A DNA stretch of 64,000 nucleotides, taken from Ahaetulla prasina (lineage: Eukaryota; Chordata; Lepidosauria; Squamata; Colubridae). The notes under the pieces are model-generated. The model did not search any database. It was given only the letters and a program-made list of their open reading frames with translations, and was not told the origin of the DNA. Positions within the stretch are counted from its first letter, which is position 1; every line of letters starts with the position of its first letter. Shown one piece after another: positions 41,500-51,555 of the stretch. The translations under genes and the position numbers were made by a program. The DNA is taken from positions 152,341,920 through 152,405,919 of the forward strand of contig NC_080540.1 in assembly GCF_028640845.1 (NCBI RefSeq), written 5' to 3'.

Positions 41500-42100
41500 A
41501 TTGGAAGAAGAAGTAGTGAAAGGATGTATGATTGCATGGGGTCAAAATATTGGACATAATATAAATTTATCAGATTGGGAGAAAATATGGAACAGAAATT
41601 ATAAACTAACCAAATCAGCAGCATACAAAGAAAATGCATATAAAATGTTCTATAGGTGGCACCTGCCCCCTTTGAGATTAGCGAAAATGTATCCCAAAAT
41701 GTCTCCCATATGCTGGAAATGTAAAAATAAAGAGGGAACATATTACCATATGTTGTGGTCTTGCCCCGAAGCACGTAAATATTGGTTAAAAATTAAAAAG
41801 TGGCTACAAGAAATCACGAATGAACAATTGGATCTAGAACCCGAACTTTTTTTATTGGGGATCTTTAAAAAAAAATACGTGAAGAGTGTAAAATATTTAA
41901 TACTACATATATTAACTGCTGCTAGGATGGCCTTCGCTCAATGTTGGAAACAGCCATGTGTGCCCACAGAGAGACTTATTGTACAAAAGATTATGAATTG
42001 CGCAGAAATGGACAAACTAACTTTGAGTCTGAAGGATAAGGAGACATCAGTATTCTATGGTATATGGGAACAGTGGTATGGATGGATGGAAAGGAGATAG
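41500..42100 (+). pseudogene. L1 ORF2 C-terminus
   Basis: Open for about 199 codons to the natural stop: NLSDWEKIWNRNYKLTKSAA, KENAYKMFYRWHLPPLRLAK, and the Cys motif CWKCKNKEGTYYHMLWSC (C-x2-C-x8-H-x4-C) conserved in vertebrate L1 ORF2. It ends WYGWMERR then stop, followed by a 3' UTR and AATAAA at 42276-42281. The open frame suggests a young insertion. Confidence 0.85.
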
Positions 42101-42332
42101 GAATATTTAGTTACTAAGCATAATCAATAGATAAAATAAGAACACAAATATGTATAATTTAATGTATGTCATTATTGCATGGATTATTATTAGATGAAAA
42201 ACACCACAAATAAGCTGTTAAATGATATAAGCCTTTTTTTTCCCTTTTTTTTATGCTTTTAATGTAAAAAAGTTTAATAAAGTATATATACGCAAAAATC
42301 TTAGCTTATTTTTTGATAGTGTAAATCTGAAA

Positions 42333-42620
42333 GGTCAGCCATCTGGTTACTAAAATCCTCTTTTGGAAGTGTCCTGAAATCACAGACATTTCCCCCTTGC
42401 ATTTCTTCTTCAGCCTTTAGATGTCACTCTTTCTTGCTTAGATGACATTTGTATATTTCCCTTGTTGGCCATTGTTCTTAGCTTAATCTTTAATATTGTA
42501 AATTTTGAAGGTCAGCCACTTGGTTACTGAAATCCTCCTTTGGAACTGTCCTGAAATCACAAAGACATTTCCCCCTTGCATTTCTTCTTCTGCCTTTAGA
42601 TGTCACTCTTTAGTTTACTG
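42333..42620. repeat. Direct repeat of about 177 bp
   Basis: GGTCAGCC at 42333 and 42510 begin matching blocks (GTCCTGAAATCACA, ACATTTCCCCCTTGCATTTC, CCTTTAGATGTCACTCTTT). The first copy's left half lies at 40845-40899 and was split by the twin-primed L1. It belongs to the L1-like remnant. Confidence 0.7.
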
Positions 42621-43404
42621 TTGCATCCATAAATAACAAAGTATCCATTTTGTCTGTAACATAGAGCCATGCCCTTTTTTGTTTCAATTTGTCTCCTTTG
42701 CTTTAAGTTTGTCCCATTAAAATAGTTTCTTTATAGTCCTCTAAATCCAAATTCATAGAAAGTAGAGGAAACAGGAGATGTCCAATTAAAGTCCAATTTT
42801 AAAATCTTCTTTAGGTCTTTTCTTTTTCCCCTCTTACATGTAATCTTTAAACAATCAATAAAAACCTCCAAAATTCTCCAAATTAAAGGTCTTATTTTCC
42901 TCTGTTTTCTCTGTTTAGTTAGGGCTCTAGACTTCAATTCTAAGCCAAATTCTATCAGGTTTTAGGTATAATTAATTATTTCCTTCCATTTTCATTTCCT
43001 GTTTAAATTAGCCGCTGTTTCACAATTTTCCCTTAAAGGTTTGTTGCTAAAATTATTCCAAGTGCCTCTTCATGAGTTGGTATTAACTCACCTGACTTCA
43101 ATATTTTGTTCAGTATTTCTGCTTTATCCTCCTGCCCGAATTTAGTGGCTGTCCCAACTTAAGGCAGCTGATAATGGCTGCGGTCCACCTCGCTGGGTCA
43201 AGGGGAGAAAAAGCTGGAGCTACAGGGAATTTACAACTTCCCTGTTCGCTCCAGCAACTCCCTCACTCTTTGCTGCCCCTACAGGGCAGCTATGGTCCGG
43301 TCCGGACCTCCATATCGAGGGGAGTTTCAGCGCTCACCCCGGAGCTCCCGGGGTACTCGTCTGTTCCGTCGCGACGCTGGCCACACCTCCCAATCTGCTG
43401 CCTT

Positions 43405-44450
43405 TCTGATCTCCTTACCAAATACTGAAAAGGCGGTGTTATAAACAGCATTACTGAAATATTCCCATTGTTCATATGCATTTGCTTCAGCTGGGCTTGT
43501 GAGAATTTCCTTGAGTGCTTGTGCAAATTCCTCCACTTTGCCCTGATTGTGGGCCTTGTTGATGTTGATTTGTGGTCTTCCTTCCTTCTTTGAGTGATGC
43601 AATCTCTTTGTTTGCAGTTTTATTCTGCTGCACACCAAGGAGTGGTCTATATCGCAATCAGCACCCTGATAGCTGCATGTGATTGTAATATTGGGAAGGT
43701 TGGAGCACCTGGTAAGAATCAAGTCAAGCTGGTGCCAATGCTTTGATATTGGATGTCTCCAAGAGACTCTGTGTTGAGGTTTTGTTTTAAAGTATGTATT
43801 GCTAATGCAAAAACCATATTAGCAGCAAAACTCCAACAGGCATTGGCCATTTTTGTTCATCTTCCCAACACCAAACTGACCTAAACAAGTGGGCCAAGAA
43901 CTATAATCAGCTCCAACGCTGGCATTAAAATCACCAAAGAGAAACAGTGATTCTTTCTCAGGGATTTTTTTGATAGTAGCAACCAGATCGTTGTAGAGCT
44001 TGTTTTTGGATTCTCCTGAAGATGATATTGTCGGTGCATATGCGCTAATAAGAGTAACCAGCCCTGCTGATGAGTGGAGCTTCAAGGACAGAATTCTTTT
44101 GCTTCCTGCAGCAGGTGGAGTAATGCATCTTAATAGGATGTTTATGACCGTAAAGCCAACCCCATATTCCCTAAACTCATTTGATGGTTTTCCCTGCCAG
44201 AAGAACGAGAAGTTTCTCTTCTTAACAGATCTCACCTTGTTTCTTGAATAGCAACAATGTCCACCTGTAGTCTGCTCAGCTCCATGTAAGCTGTCTTACA
44301 TACATCATCTGTTTCTTGTAAATCATCAGAGAGGCCAGGGGTCATTGTCCTAACATTCCAAGTGCTCAACTTTAGGGCTAAAGTTTTCTTATGCTTATTG
44401 CATGGTGCAGAATTATTGATCTGCTTGTTGGCTTTGACCCTAAACCCCAC
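43405..44450 (-). pseudogene. RTE-like pol: apurinic-type endonuclease
   Basis: Minus strand in order: LKLSTWNVRTMTPGLSDDLQ (N-terminal TWNVRT motif), VDIVAIQETR (catalytic Glu), VTLISAYAPTISSSGES, LFLFGDFNASVGADYSSWPT (GDFN motif), DLILTRCSNLPN, and GADCDIDHSLVCSRIKL (the SDH-equivalent DH). It continues to the KAADW codons at 43390-43407, where the nested insertion begins. Stops and shifts (near 44235 and 43750) make it non-functional. The enzyme nicks target DNA to prime reverse transcription. Confidence 0.85.
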
Positions 44451-44839
44451 ACACCCTGTGAGGTTAACAGAGCGTGGTGGGGCAGAAACTTACTGGCTGG
44501 GGGCTGTCCAGTTTATAGCAGGTAGTAGCTGCCCAATGAGGTACAATGACCTCTCCCACCTTCGAAAATGGCCCCTGGCATCACGCTGTATGCCAATCAA
44601 GCAAAGACTTATAACTGATAATTGCCACTTCCCATGTTATTTCAATGCTGTATGCAAAGCTGGAGTGTCCTCTCCAGAGCACAAGGCCTGGGTAGATTAA
44701 TATGGAGGATAGACTGTTACCCAAGCAGCAGATCCCCCCTCTCCACGTTGCTGAAATAGTCCAATGGAATGGCAGAGCCAATACAATTAGTTCCAGCTGC
44801 GTCGCAGGAATTACCAGAACGTGATTGTACACAGTCACG

Positions 44840-45260
44840 AACTGCTTCCAGGACTCTGGCTCTGGATTTTGCCTCGAGGTTGACTCCTGAAGCCTTTTCC
44901 AATAATAGATATAGCCACAAGGCAGTGAAGGTTTGAAATCAGAGTTTCCCTTCTCCTAGAAGATGGTTCTGCCGTTTTATCTGCGGTTGGGGCATAAAGC
45001 CCTCTTCTGCCTTCAGAACAGTTGACCACCTTCTCCTGGTGCTATCAGCTGGATCAAGGTGGGTTTTTTTGTGGGGGGGGGAGGTATTACTCCTCCAGCA
45101 CTCCTCCTCACTCCGGGACTCCTGCTCCAGATTTTGCCTCAAGGTTGACTCCTGAAGCCTTTCCCATAGATGGGTATAGCCACAAGGCAGTGGAGGTTTG
45201 AGATCAGAGTTTTCCTTCTCCTACATCAGTTGCCTACCAAGGCTAATAGACACCATCTAA
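44840..45260 (-). repeat. RTE-like 5' UTR direct repeats
   Basis: GATTTTGCCTCGAGGTTGAC (44864) and GATTTTGCCTCAAGGTTGAC (45130) begin two copies of about 120 bp, 266 bp apart, each running to CAGAGTTT...CCTTCTCCTA. Repeated 5' UTR blocks can hold promoter function in LINEs; here this is only an inference. Confidence 0.65.
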
Positions 45261-45280
45261 TCATTTTTTCCCATGCACAC

Positions 45281-46010
45281 AGCTAACAAAACTTCCCACT
45301 TACACTCAATCAAACAGCCATTCTCCCCTCCCCCTAGAAACAAGCAGATTCATTTATGAGGAGAGCTGGAGCACCTTCCTCCCTGCAGTCACATGATTCA
45401 CTCACTCAAACAGACCAAGTATTATCTTCCTTGGCACCCAAATATGTCACAGGTCGTATTGGTTGCCCTCAGCTCAATTTAAAAATAAGTCCTCTAACAC
45501 CCCAACTAAAACCAATAAGAATGAATATCTGGAAAGATTTCTTAATTGAGCAAGAAATGAACCTGATTGCCAGGGTCTGGTGCTTTCCCTTCCCTTCTTA
45601 TTAGTGCAATATATCACCAATCAACCAATAATACCCAGCAGCGGGAGAAAGGCACATACTCTCCAGTACAAAATCTTCAGAGGTTTGCATGTTGCAGCTT
45701 CCAGTTACATCCACAAATGAAATATTTACTGAGTTCTTAAAGGCCAGCACATTATTCTAATTAAAACCTAAGTGAGGAACGTAAGAATTTATCGCCTTCT
45801 GGAAATACTAGAATTGGGCAGAAGAGTGAGTGAACTTACAAAAAGAGAGAAAACAAACTGACAGGCAAGAAGGGAGTTTATGTCATTATCCAAATATAAT
45901 AACAGGAACTATTAGAAGCAGTGGGGGCACTGGTCCCGAGTGCATGTGTTGTTTCACTGCATGTACCTCTCAGGTTAGAGGGATCTGTGCGACAGTATTA
46001 AACATTTAGG
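45281..46010. other. No gene or recognised repeat
   Basis: 0.7 kb with no recognisable element. The 82-codon frame at 45356 lacks a domain. Confidence 0.45.
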
Positions 46011-46014
46011 TTGG

Positions 46015-46175
46015 TGGGATCTAGTGATACAGTGGTTAGAATGCAGACCAGAAACTCTGCTCACAGTCTGGAATTCGATCCTGATGGGGTTCAAAGTTCC
46101 CTTAGCCTTCTAGACATCTGAAATCGGTAAAATGAGGACCCAGATTCTTGGGGGCAATATGCAAATAATGCTTCT
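46015..46175 (+). mobile_element. tRNA-derived SINE
   Basis: Head GATACAGTGGTTAGAATGCA, B-box-like GAATTCGATCCTGA, body GGTAAAATGAGGACCCAGAT and GGGGGCAATATGCAAATAAT. Same family as 1350-1576 but forward. The 3' tail is cut by the TA-MITE that starts at 46177. Confidence 0.7.
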
Positions 46176-46176
46176 A

Positions 46177-46840
46177 TTGTGTTTCTCTGAAAATATGACC
46201 TAACCCTACAACAAGCCCTGGCCTAAATTTCATGGCTGCCCCTAAAATAAGCCCTACCCCCCCCACAAATAAGCCCTAGTAAAGCCCTGACCACCAATTG
46301 GCTGTAAGAGGTGGGGTGACACACAGTCTTAAAAATCAAGCTAGGGTGGAATTGGGGGGAAGAGTTGCCCCATGTGCCCCACACCCACTTACGTTAGGAC
46401 TGCCGCAACCAGGCTTCCCATGCCCCGATACCTGGCATGCCACTGCTCAACTTCTTCTGCAGGCACTCTTGGTCACTTGCAACAGGATGGTGGGTGAATT
46501 TGCTTGCGAGGTATTCCTAAAGCCTCAGCAGGAGGGGAGGGTCACTTGGGTAGTAGGCTGAGAAAGTTGAGCTTGGCATTTCACCTTCCTGCCTTTTGCA
46601 AACTTTTGGCGGCATGCAAGGAAAGCAGAAGCAGCAGAGACCCTGGCTTGTTTCTCTTCCCCAAACTCTGCCAGAAACGCGAGGCTCGTCGCACCAGCGC
46701 AGCCTCCCGCAGCAGGACGCTGCGAGGATTGTTGTGCTGTTGAGTGTGCAAACAGTGGCACCGCCACCAGGTTCATCCCGCTGGTGCAGCCACCAGCCTT
46801 TAGTGAGACTGACTTTCAGTAAAATATGCCAACAGCTAGA
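46177..46840. mobile_element. TA-flanked MITE, type 2, right end uncertain
   Basis: It starts TTGTGTTTCTCTGAAAATAT after TA (46175-46176) and shares AATAAGCCCTA phrases and CTAGGGTGGAATTGGGG with 23066-23580. The matching right terminus was not found, so the 3' limit is a guess. Confidence 0.5.
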
Positions 46841-47044
46841 AGTATAACAGCTTAAAAAACACTGCTAGAAATAAATAGGCATCACATAAATTCAGGGATG
46901 ACATAAGGGGACTCAGGCTACCAACAGGACGATACGATGCATTCTTGGAGACCCAAGACCTGAAGAAGGCAATTGTCAGGATTTGTGTAGCATCCTTATA
47001 GATTCCATTTAAAGAGGGACAATATTTTACAAGAAGAGTTCTCC

Positions 47045-47545
47045 ATTCCTCTGTAAACAACAAAATACCTTATCCCACTAGACTTGAAATCCTGGGCTTG
47101 GAAAACTTGGAACTCCGTCGCCTTCGACAAGACCTAAGTTTAACTCATAGAATCATCTATTGTAATGTCCTTCCTGTCAAAGACTACTTCAGCTTTAATT
47201 GCAATAATACTAGAGCAACTAATAGATTTAAACTTAATGTCAACCGCTTTAATCTAGATTGCAGAAAATATGACTTCTGTAACAGAATCATCAGTGCTTG
47301 GAATACTTTACCTGACTCTGTGGTCTCTTCTCATAATCCTAAAAGCTTTAACCAAAAACTTTCTACTATTGACCTCACCCCATTCCTAAGAGGACCATAA
47401 GGGGCGCGCATAAGTGCACAAACATGCCTACCGTTCCTGTCCTATTGTTTTTCTTTTCTTCTATACCTTTATATACTATATAACCTTTCTGTATGATAGT
47501 TACATATATTGTTGTGACAAAATAAATTAATAAATAAATAAATAA
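47045..47545 (+). mobile_element. LINE-B 3' end with open C-terminal frame
   Basis: 47098-47400 is open for 100 codons: ENLELRRLRQDLSLTHRIIY, FNCNNTRATNRFKLNVNRFN, WNTLPDSVVSSHNPKSFNQK and TIDLTPFLRG, then stop. This is the C-terminal end of a Jockey-superfamily (CR1-related) RT protein. The tail is TTGTTGTGACAAAATAAATT and (AAAT)n. Strongly 5'-truncated. Confidence 0.8.
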
Positions 47546-47659
47546 GTATATCTCAGTAAAAAAGGTGAGATCCTTTAGTTGAGCTTAACTCCTGGTGATT
47601 TTCTGTCTCTCTCAGCAACAGAAATTTTGGATTAAATTGTGGTCATAAGTTGAAGTCTA

Positions 47660-48290
47660 CTATATTATGTAAACCAAGAGCCCAGAAAAAGAAAGTATTT
47701 TTTTCCCCTCATATTAGCTGGACCCAGTTTCTCTGCCAAGTTTTTCTACACCTTTAACAAGAATATTTTGCAGAAGGTACAGTGACACCATCCACGAGGG
47801 GGAAAAAAATAACAAAATAGTGCTTCAACTTTGCTGTGTTTTATCTACAGTGCTGCTGAACAAGTCCCTGAAACGGACACCTTAGGCAGCATATTCAAAG
47901 CTTTGTTATTCACATTAAATCCCAGTGGCAGGGGAAGCGTTTTAAGGATACAGCTTGACTAAATGATTATTTTGCTTTCGACAGCCTCACATTTGCCTGT
48001 CAATTACATGCAAATGTTAACAGACTGCAAATACCAATTCACAAAATAGTTTCCCTCTGTTTAAAAATAAACTTGATTGAATAATAAGGTGAACGCCTAC
48101 TCCTGCCAAAGAAAATATACTCTATTATAGGCCAGGCTGTAATGGTTTGCTAATGCAGAAAATTGTATCTGCTTCAATACCACTCTGGTAGGAAAGGGAA
48201 ATCTGGCTAATGTAATACATCCAGGCCCCACATAGTTCTCAGAAGAAAATCAAGACTGTCTCTGCTATACACCAAGATGAAACAATTGGC
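47660..48290. other. TE-free island, possible conserved noncoding DNA
   Basis: About 600 bp without any repeat I can recognise, after a small MITE-P end remnant (GTGGTCATAAGTTGAAGTC, 47638-47660). It contains an octamer ATGCAAAT (about 48009) beside CTGTCAATTACATG, and a TATTCACATTAAATCCC stretch. It looks more complex and less decayed than its surroundings, but no function can be assigned from one genome. Confidence 0.3.
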
Positions 48291-48297
48291 TTTAGGT

Positions 48298-48430
48298 CAG
48301 GAGTGTCAAACTGGCGACCCGCAGGCTGGATGTGTCACGGGCAGGATACACCCACCCCAACTCCTTGAAGGGGAAAATGTTGCAATACGTCACACAACGG
48401 CAATGTGACACCATAAATTTGACACATGTG
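48298..48430. mobile_element. hAT-C MITE
   Basis: It starts CAGGAGTGTCAAACTGG and ends AAATTTGACACATGTG. Flanks CTTTAGGT (48290-48297) and CTTTAGGC (48431-48438) form a 7/8 target duplication with one transition. Confidence 0.8.
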
Positions 48431-48594
48431 CTTTAGGCAGTCCTGGAAAGGGAGAACATTATAGTAAAGTGGGGTTTGACAACAAGTGCTTCAAATCCCT
48501 TCAGAATTAGAAGGGAATATTTGTAACTCAGGGTTGAGCTGAGGGGTCTTTGGTGCTCTCTGAGCTTGGTTTTCTTGCAGACAATTCAAACCAG

Positions 48595-48873
48595 GTTGTC
48601 TGGGAAACTATGGTGAAATCTGTCCGTAGAGTCATTTACAGCATACAGTGTAAGGATTGTAACAAAAACTACATAGACAAACAGGTAGAAGACTAATAGA
48701 GCGCATTCATGAACATCAACTAACCAGAAGACACGATAAAATGTTCTTAATTGTACATCGCATGTACAGGCTTCATCATCAGTTGAGAAACGGTGAGCAT
48801 CCTATACTAAGGGAAGTCCAAAAATGCTAAGAATTCCTAGAAGCCTAGCATTCAGAAAAATCCTTGAAGGGGA
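48595..48873 (+). mobile_element. Penelope-like GIY-YIG remnant
   Basis: 48623-48720 translates to VIYSIQCKDCNKNYIDKQ and RIHEHQLTRRHDK, a decayed GIY-YIG endonuclease with the CKDCNKNYI core. A further EFLEA-like remnant precedes the inverted duplication at 48874. No hammerhead-like motif is visible here. Confidence 0.6.
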
Positions 48874-49081
48874 ATTTCGAGCCTGGTGGCATATTGTGAG
48901 CAGAGGAGGAGAGGGCTCTTTTCATGAAATACCTCTGGACTCTTTTAATTGTATTAATGTCCGATATATACAGTGTGGATTCTAGATATTAAACCTGCCT
49001 TCTACACTCACTTCTTTTGATATAATAGTTTCTGTAACCTTTAGGTCCCACTGATGCACTTCCATTATGAAGCCCTTGTAG
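48874..49081 (-). repeat. Left arm of 0.2 kb inverted duplication
   Basis: Reverse complement of 50969-51180, with about five substitutions plus one 5-6-bp indel over about 210 bp. The matching stretch crosses the junction between unidentified sequence and LINE-B coding sequence. The two arms therefore share the same chimeric join. Confidence 0.8.
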
Positions 49082-49082
49082 T

Positions 49083-49312
49083 AGTAGTCCTCCTTTAGCA
49101 ACCACAAGTGGGACAGTCAACCTGATTGTTAAGCAAAGAAGACATTAAGTGAAACCATGATTGTGCTTATGATCTTACTGCAGCTTTCCTTTGCCTTACA
49201 GACCTGGGAAGTAGCAATGTGAGGGCTGATTTTAAAGTTAGTTTTTGATTACCCACCATAATTACAAAAAGTCATGAGGCAGTAGTTAAATAAGGGCCAC
49301 CTGTAATTGATT
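49083..49312. mobile_element. MITE-P fragment
   Basis: GTAGTAGTCCTCCTTTAGCAACC at the left and AGGGCCACCTGTAATTG at the right are eroded ends, with GATTGTTAAGCAAAGAAGAC inside. Confidence 0.5.
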
Positions 49313-50340
49313 TGGATACATTACATATTGTCATCCCTCCCAAGTAAACCAGACAGGAGACATTATTGTAAGACAACATTAACAGAATCTTGGAAGTCTA
49401 GAAGTGCAAACTTCCGTCCTCCACTTTTAATTGCTTGGTCCATTAAGGCAGATCCTTCCTAAATGTCTTTCTTTGACCATTAAACCACTGAGGGCTCCCA
49501 CCTCTCTTGTCTGACTGTTTCCTAGACAACATCTCTTCCCTTCATCCCCCAAGGTCATCCACACAGTCCGTTACACATATTGATATCTTTCTATTCGCAG
49601 CAAATTGGGACCTCTAAGCAGTTAACATAAACTTTTTGTCCAAAAAAAAAAAATCTTTGATATTATTCAGACTCCCCACCCATCTAAATTTCCTAGTACA
49701 GGATTTCTTATGCGTCGACACCATTTTTGAAGTACATATTTTTAACCATGCAATGCTGCTACCTTTGCCATGGCAAAGCATTTTTACAGAGTTCACACCA
49801 ATGGAAATCTGTGCCTGTGTTTTAGATCTCTATGGTAAAGGGGAGATGCCGTCTAGGCTCATCTTCAGACAGAAGGTTTTGCTCTAGCTCTAGAGGAAAG
49901 TCCAATCTAGACTAAAGAAAGAGTTCTGTCCCCAGAGAATTTCATGCTTTTGCAAGACAGGGTTATTTTCTTTCTGTTTAGCTAGCTTATAGCTGGAGCT
50001 TGGCAACCCTGATCATGCTGGCCAAAATAGGCACAGCATGTTCCCTTCACAAGGAAATGTTCAGGGATTATTACATACTTCTCCTTTCCCATCTAATCAC
50101 TTCCTGTTACAAGCATTGATGGGAAAGAGAAGGGAAGTGAGGTCTTTCTGGCCTCCATCTTCCTTTCAAGAGAAGCCACTCAACAGTTCTTGAGTTGCAA
50201 TCTCAACCCATCTGAAGGTATCATAGTTTTACCGGAATTTGCAGCATTTAATAAAGTTTAGATGGCGAAATGCTGTCTCCTTTGTTCAATGGCAAGAAAG
50301 GTTAATTGCTTCAATAGCTTTCCACAGAGCCAGTAGGTTA
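49313..50340. other. No gene or recognised repeat
   Basis: About 1 kb without recognisable repeats. No frame with a domain. Confidence 0.45.
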
Positions 50341-50350
50341 TGGGTTAGCA

Positions 50351-50416
50351 CAGGGGTCCCCAACCACTGGGTCATGGTCCACTATTGGGCCATGGCCTAT
50401 TTGGAACCAGGCCCTG
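50351..50416 (+). mobile_element. hAT-B 5' end
   Basis: CAGGGGTCCCCAACCACTGG to GGAACCAGGCCCTG matches the hAT-B left end. Its right terminus is missing, apparently displaced by LTR-related sequence. Confidence 0.65.
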
Positions 50417-50478
50417 TGTTATGACTCGTCCTCCCTCCTCTCCTCAGCCGGGCCCCTCCCATCTCCAACCGGGTCTAT
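50417..50478 (+). mobile_element. LTR-1-related fragment (LTR-3), left end
   Basis: TGTTATGACTCGTCC and CCTCAGCCGGGCCCCTCCC resemble the start of LTR-1 (TGTTGTGTCTCGTCC, CCTCAGCC). Read from base 2, the frame gives V, M, TRPPSSPQPGPSHLQPG, in register with the LTR-1 frame and with ATG as second codon. It breaks off after about 60 bp. Confidence 0.45.
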
Positions 50479-50554
50479 GTGCATGTGTGACAGTGCAATG
50501 CTTGCCCAACTTGAGTTGCACACGTGCACGCACACCAGCCCACTGTTCACAAGG

Positions 50555-50665
50555 TGTCGTGTCCCACCCCCCACTCCGACGAACGAGTCAAGGAAGTCCA
50601 TGGAAAACTTGGCAACGAAGCCTCTGCAGCTTGCCAAATCCCTTCAAGGTTTATCGGGCTTGTTT
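50555..50665 (-). mobile_element. LTR-1-related fragment, right end, reverse
   Basis: TGTCGTGTCCCACCCCCCAC, GAGTCAAGGAAGTCC and CCTCTGCAGCTTGCCAAA align with the reverse complement of the LTR-1 3' end (TGTCGTGTCCCACTCC, GGGTCAGGGAAATCC, CCTCTGCAGCTCTGCCAAA). It lies opposite to the fragment at 50417, so the locus is rearranged. Confidence 0.5.
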
Positions 50666-50968
50666 GTTCACTCCTGGAATCCTCTCTGGGCATGGGGCCA
50701 GAGAGGAGACATGACAGGCCGTTCGTCTTCATTATCAGTGCAGTTGTAGGGATGGAAATGACAATTCCATTCTTAGAAATTGGCAATGAACACCATCAAA
50801 TATGAACAGCACAATTTAGTGATCACTCAGTTTCCAGTTTATTATGAGTTAACTGTTGATACAAAGACTGCATAAAATCCAACTCTGGCCTTGCCTCAGG
50901 TTAGCTCCAAGCCAGCTCATTTTTTGGGGGGAAACTTAGCTTTTCCTTATAATCATAAACAATATTCT

Positions 50969-51180
50969 TTACAAGGGCTTCATAATGGAAGTGCATCAGT
51001 GGGACCTAAAGGTTACAGAAACTATTGTATCAAAAGAAATGAGTGTAGAAGGCAGGTTTACTTTAATGTCTGGAATCCACACTGTATATATCGGACATTA
51101 GTACAATTAAAAGAGTCCAGAGGTATTTCATGAAAAGAGCCCTCCCCTCCTCTGCTCACAATATGCCACCAGGCTCGAAA
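50969..51180 (+). repeat. Right arm of 0.2 kb inverted duplication
   Basis: Partner of 48874-49081. From 51061 onward it is LINE-B coding sequence that continues past the arm to 51545; before 51061 it is sequence I cannot identify. Confidence 0.8.
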
Positions 51181-51545
51181 TTTTGGGCTTGGACAACCTA
51201 GAACTACGCTGACTATGGTCTGACCTAAGCGTAGTACACAAAATTATCTGCTACAATGTCCTACCTGTCAATGACTATTTCAGCTTCAACCGCAATAATA
51301 CACGGGCAAACAATAGGTAGAAACTCAAGGTAAACCACTCCAAACTCAATTTCAGAAAATACGACTTCAGAAACAGAGTGGTCAATGCCTGGAGTGCACT
51401 ACCTGAGTCTGTTGTTACATCCTCAAATCCCTAAAACTTTAACCTTACACTGTCTACCATGGACCTCACCCCATTCCTAAGAGGTTTGTAAGGGGGCGTG
51501 CATAAGCCAACCAGCGTGCCTACCGGCTCTGTCCTACTGTCCCCA
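51061..51545 (+). mobile_element. LINE-B 3' end, decayed
   Basis: It codes NVWNPHCIYRTLVQLKESRG at the left and NNTRANNR, FRKYDFRNRVVNAWSALPES and TMDLTPFLRGL further right, with several stops. The normal tail is missing: CR1-L3 sequence in reverse orientation starts at about 51556. Confidence 0.7.
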
Positions 51546-51555
51546 TTTATTCATA

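Larger units (their letters stand above)
40900..42296 (+). mobile_element. L1 insertion with 5' inversion (twin priming)
   Basis: AATCTTAGCTTATTT is identical on both sides (40885-40899 and 42297-42311). The right segment (about 41500-42296) is ORF2 3' sequence in plus orientation, ending AATAAAGTATATATACGCAA. The left segment (40900-41498) is the preceding ORF2 region in reverse orientation. A few dozen codons are missing at the junction. This is the classic twin-priming outcome. Confidence 0.85.
36280..43389 (-). mobile_element. L1-like (HAL1-like?) remnant inside the RTE-like LINE
   Basis: Bounded by CCAATCTGCTATCTTTCT (36262-36279) and CCAATCTGCTGCCTTTCT (43390-43407), an 18-bp target duplication with two transitions. 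After later insertions are removed, about 2.4 kb remains: 36280-36865, 40237-40884 and 42312-43389. It has an A-rich 3' end at 36280 and a GC-rich 5' end at 43140-43389. Size and layout resemble the ORF1-only element at 18810-21583. Coding sequence is too decayed to prove the relation. Confidence 0.65.
34095..45280 (-). mobile_element. RTE-like APE LINE, split by 7.1 kb of nested insertions
   Basis: Minus-strand non-LTR element. The 5' UTR with direct repeats lies at about 44500-45280, the endonuclease at 43405-44450, the RT and C-terminal finger at 34150-36240, and the 3' end at about 34095 (AAGACTATGGTATCGTGC complement). The coding sequence breaks at the codons for KAADW and resumes exactly there, 7.1 kb away. 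This shows that the two halves are one copy. The clade label is uncertain; I recognise the family but not its formal name. Confidence 0.8.

Noticed and set aside
41501..42100. 199-codon open frame as a possible domesticated gene
   Set aside because: It matches the L1 ORF2 C-terminus, has an L1 3' UTR and lies in a twin-primed insertion with exact duplications.
46961..46985. CTGAAGAAGGCAATTGTCAGG as another hammerhead core
   Set aside because: The first strand fits but no GAAA strand or stem II follows.
48595..48873. Penelope remnant searched for a hammerhead motif
   Set aside because: GAGAAACGG occurs but without a CUGANGA strand in the right position.
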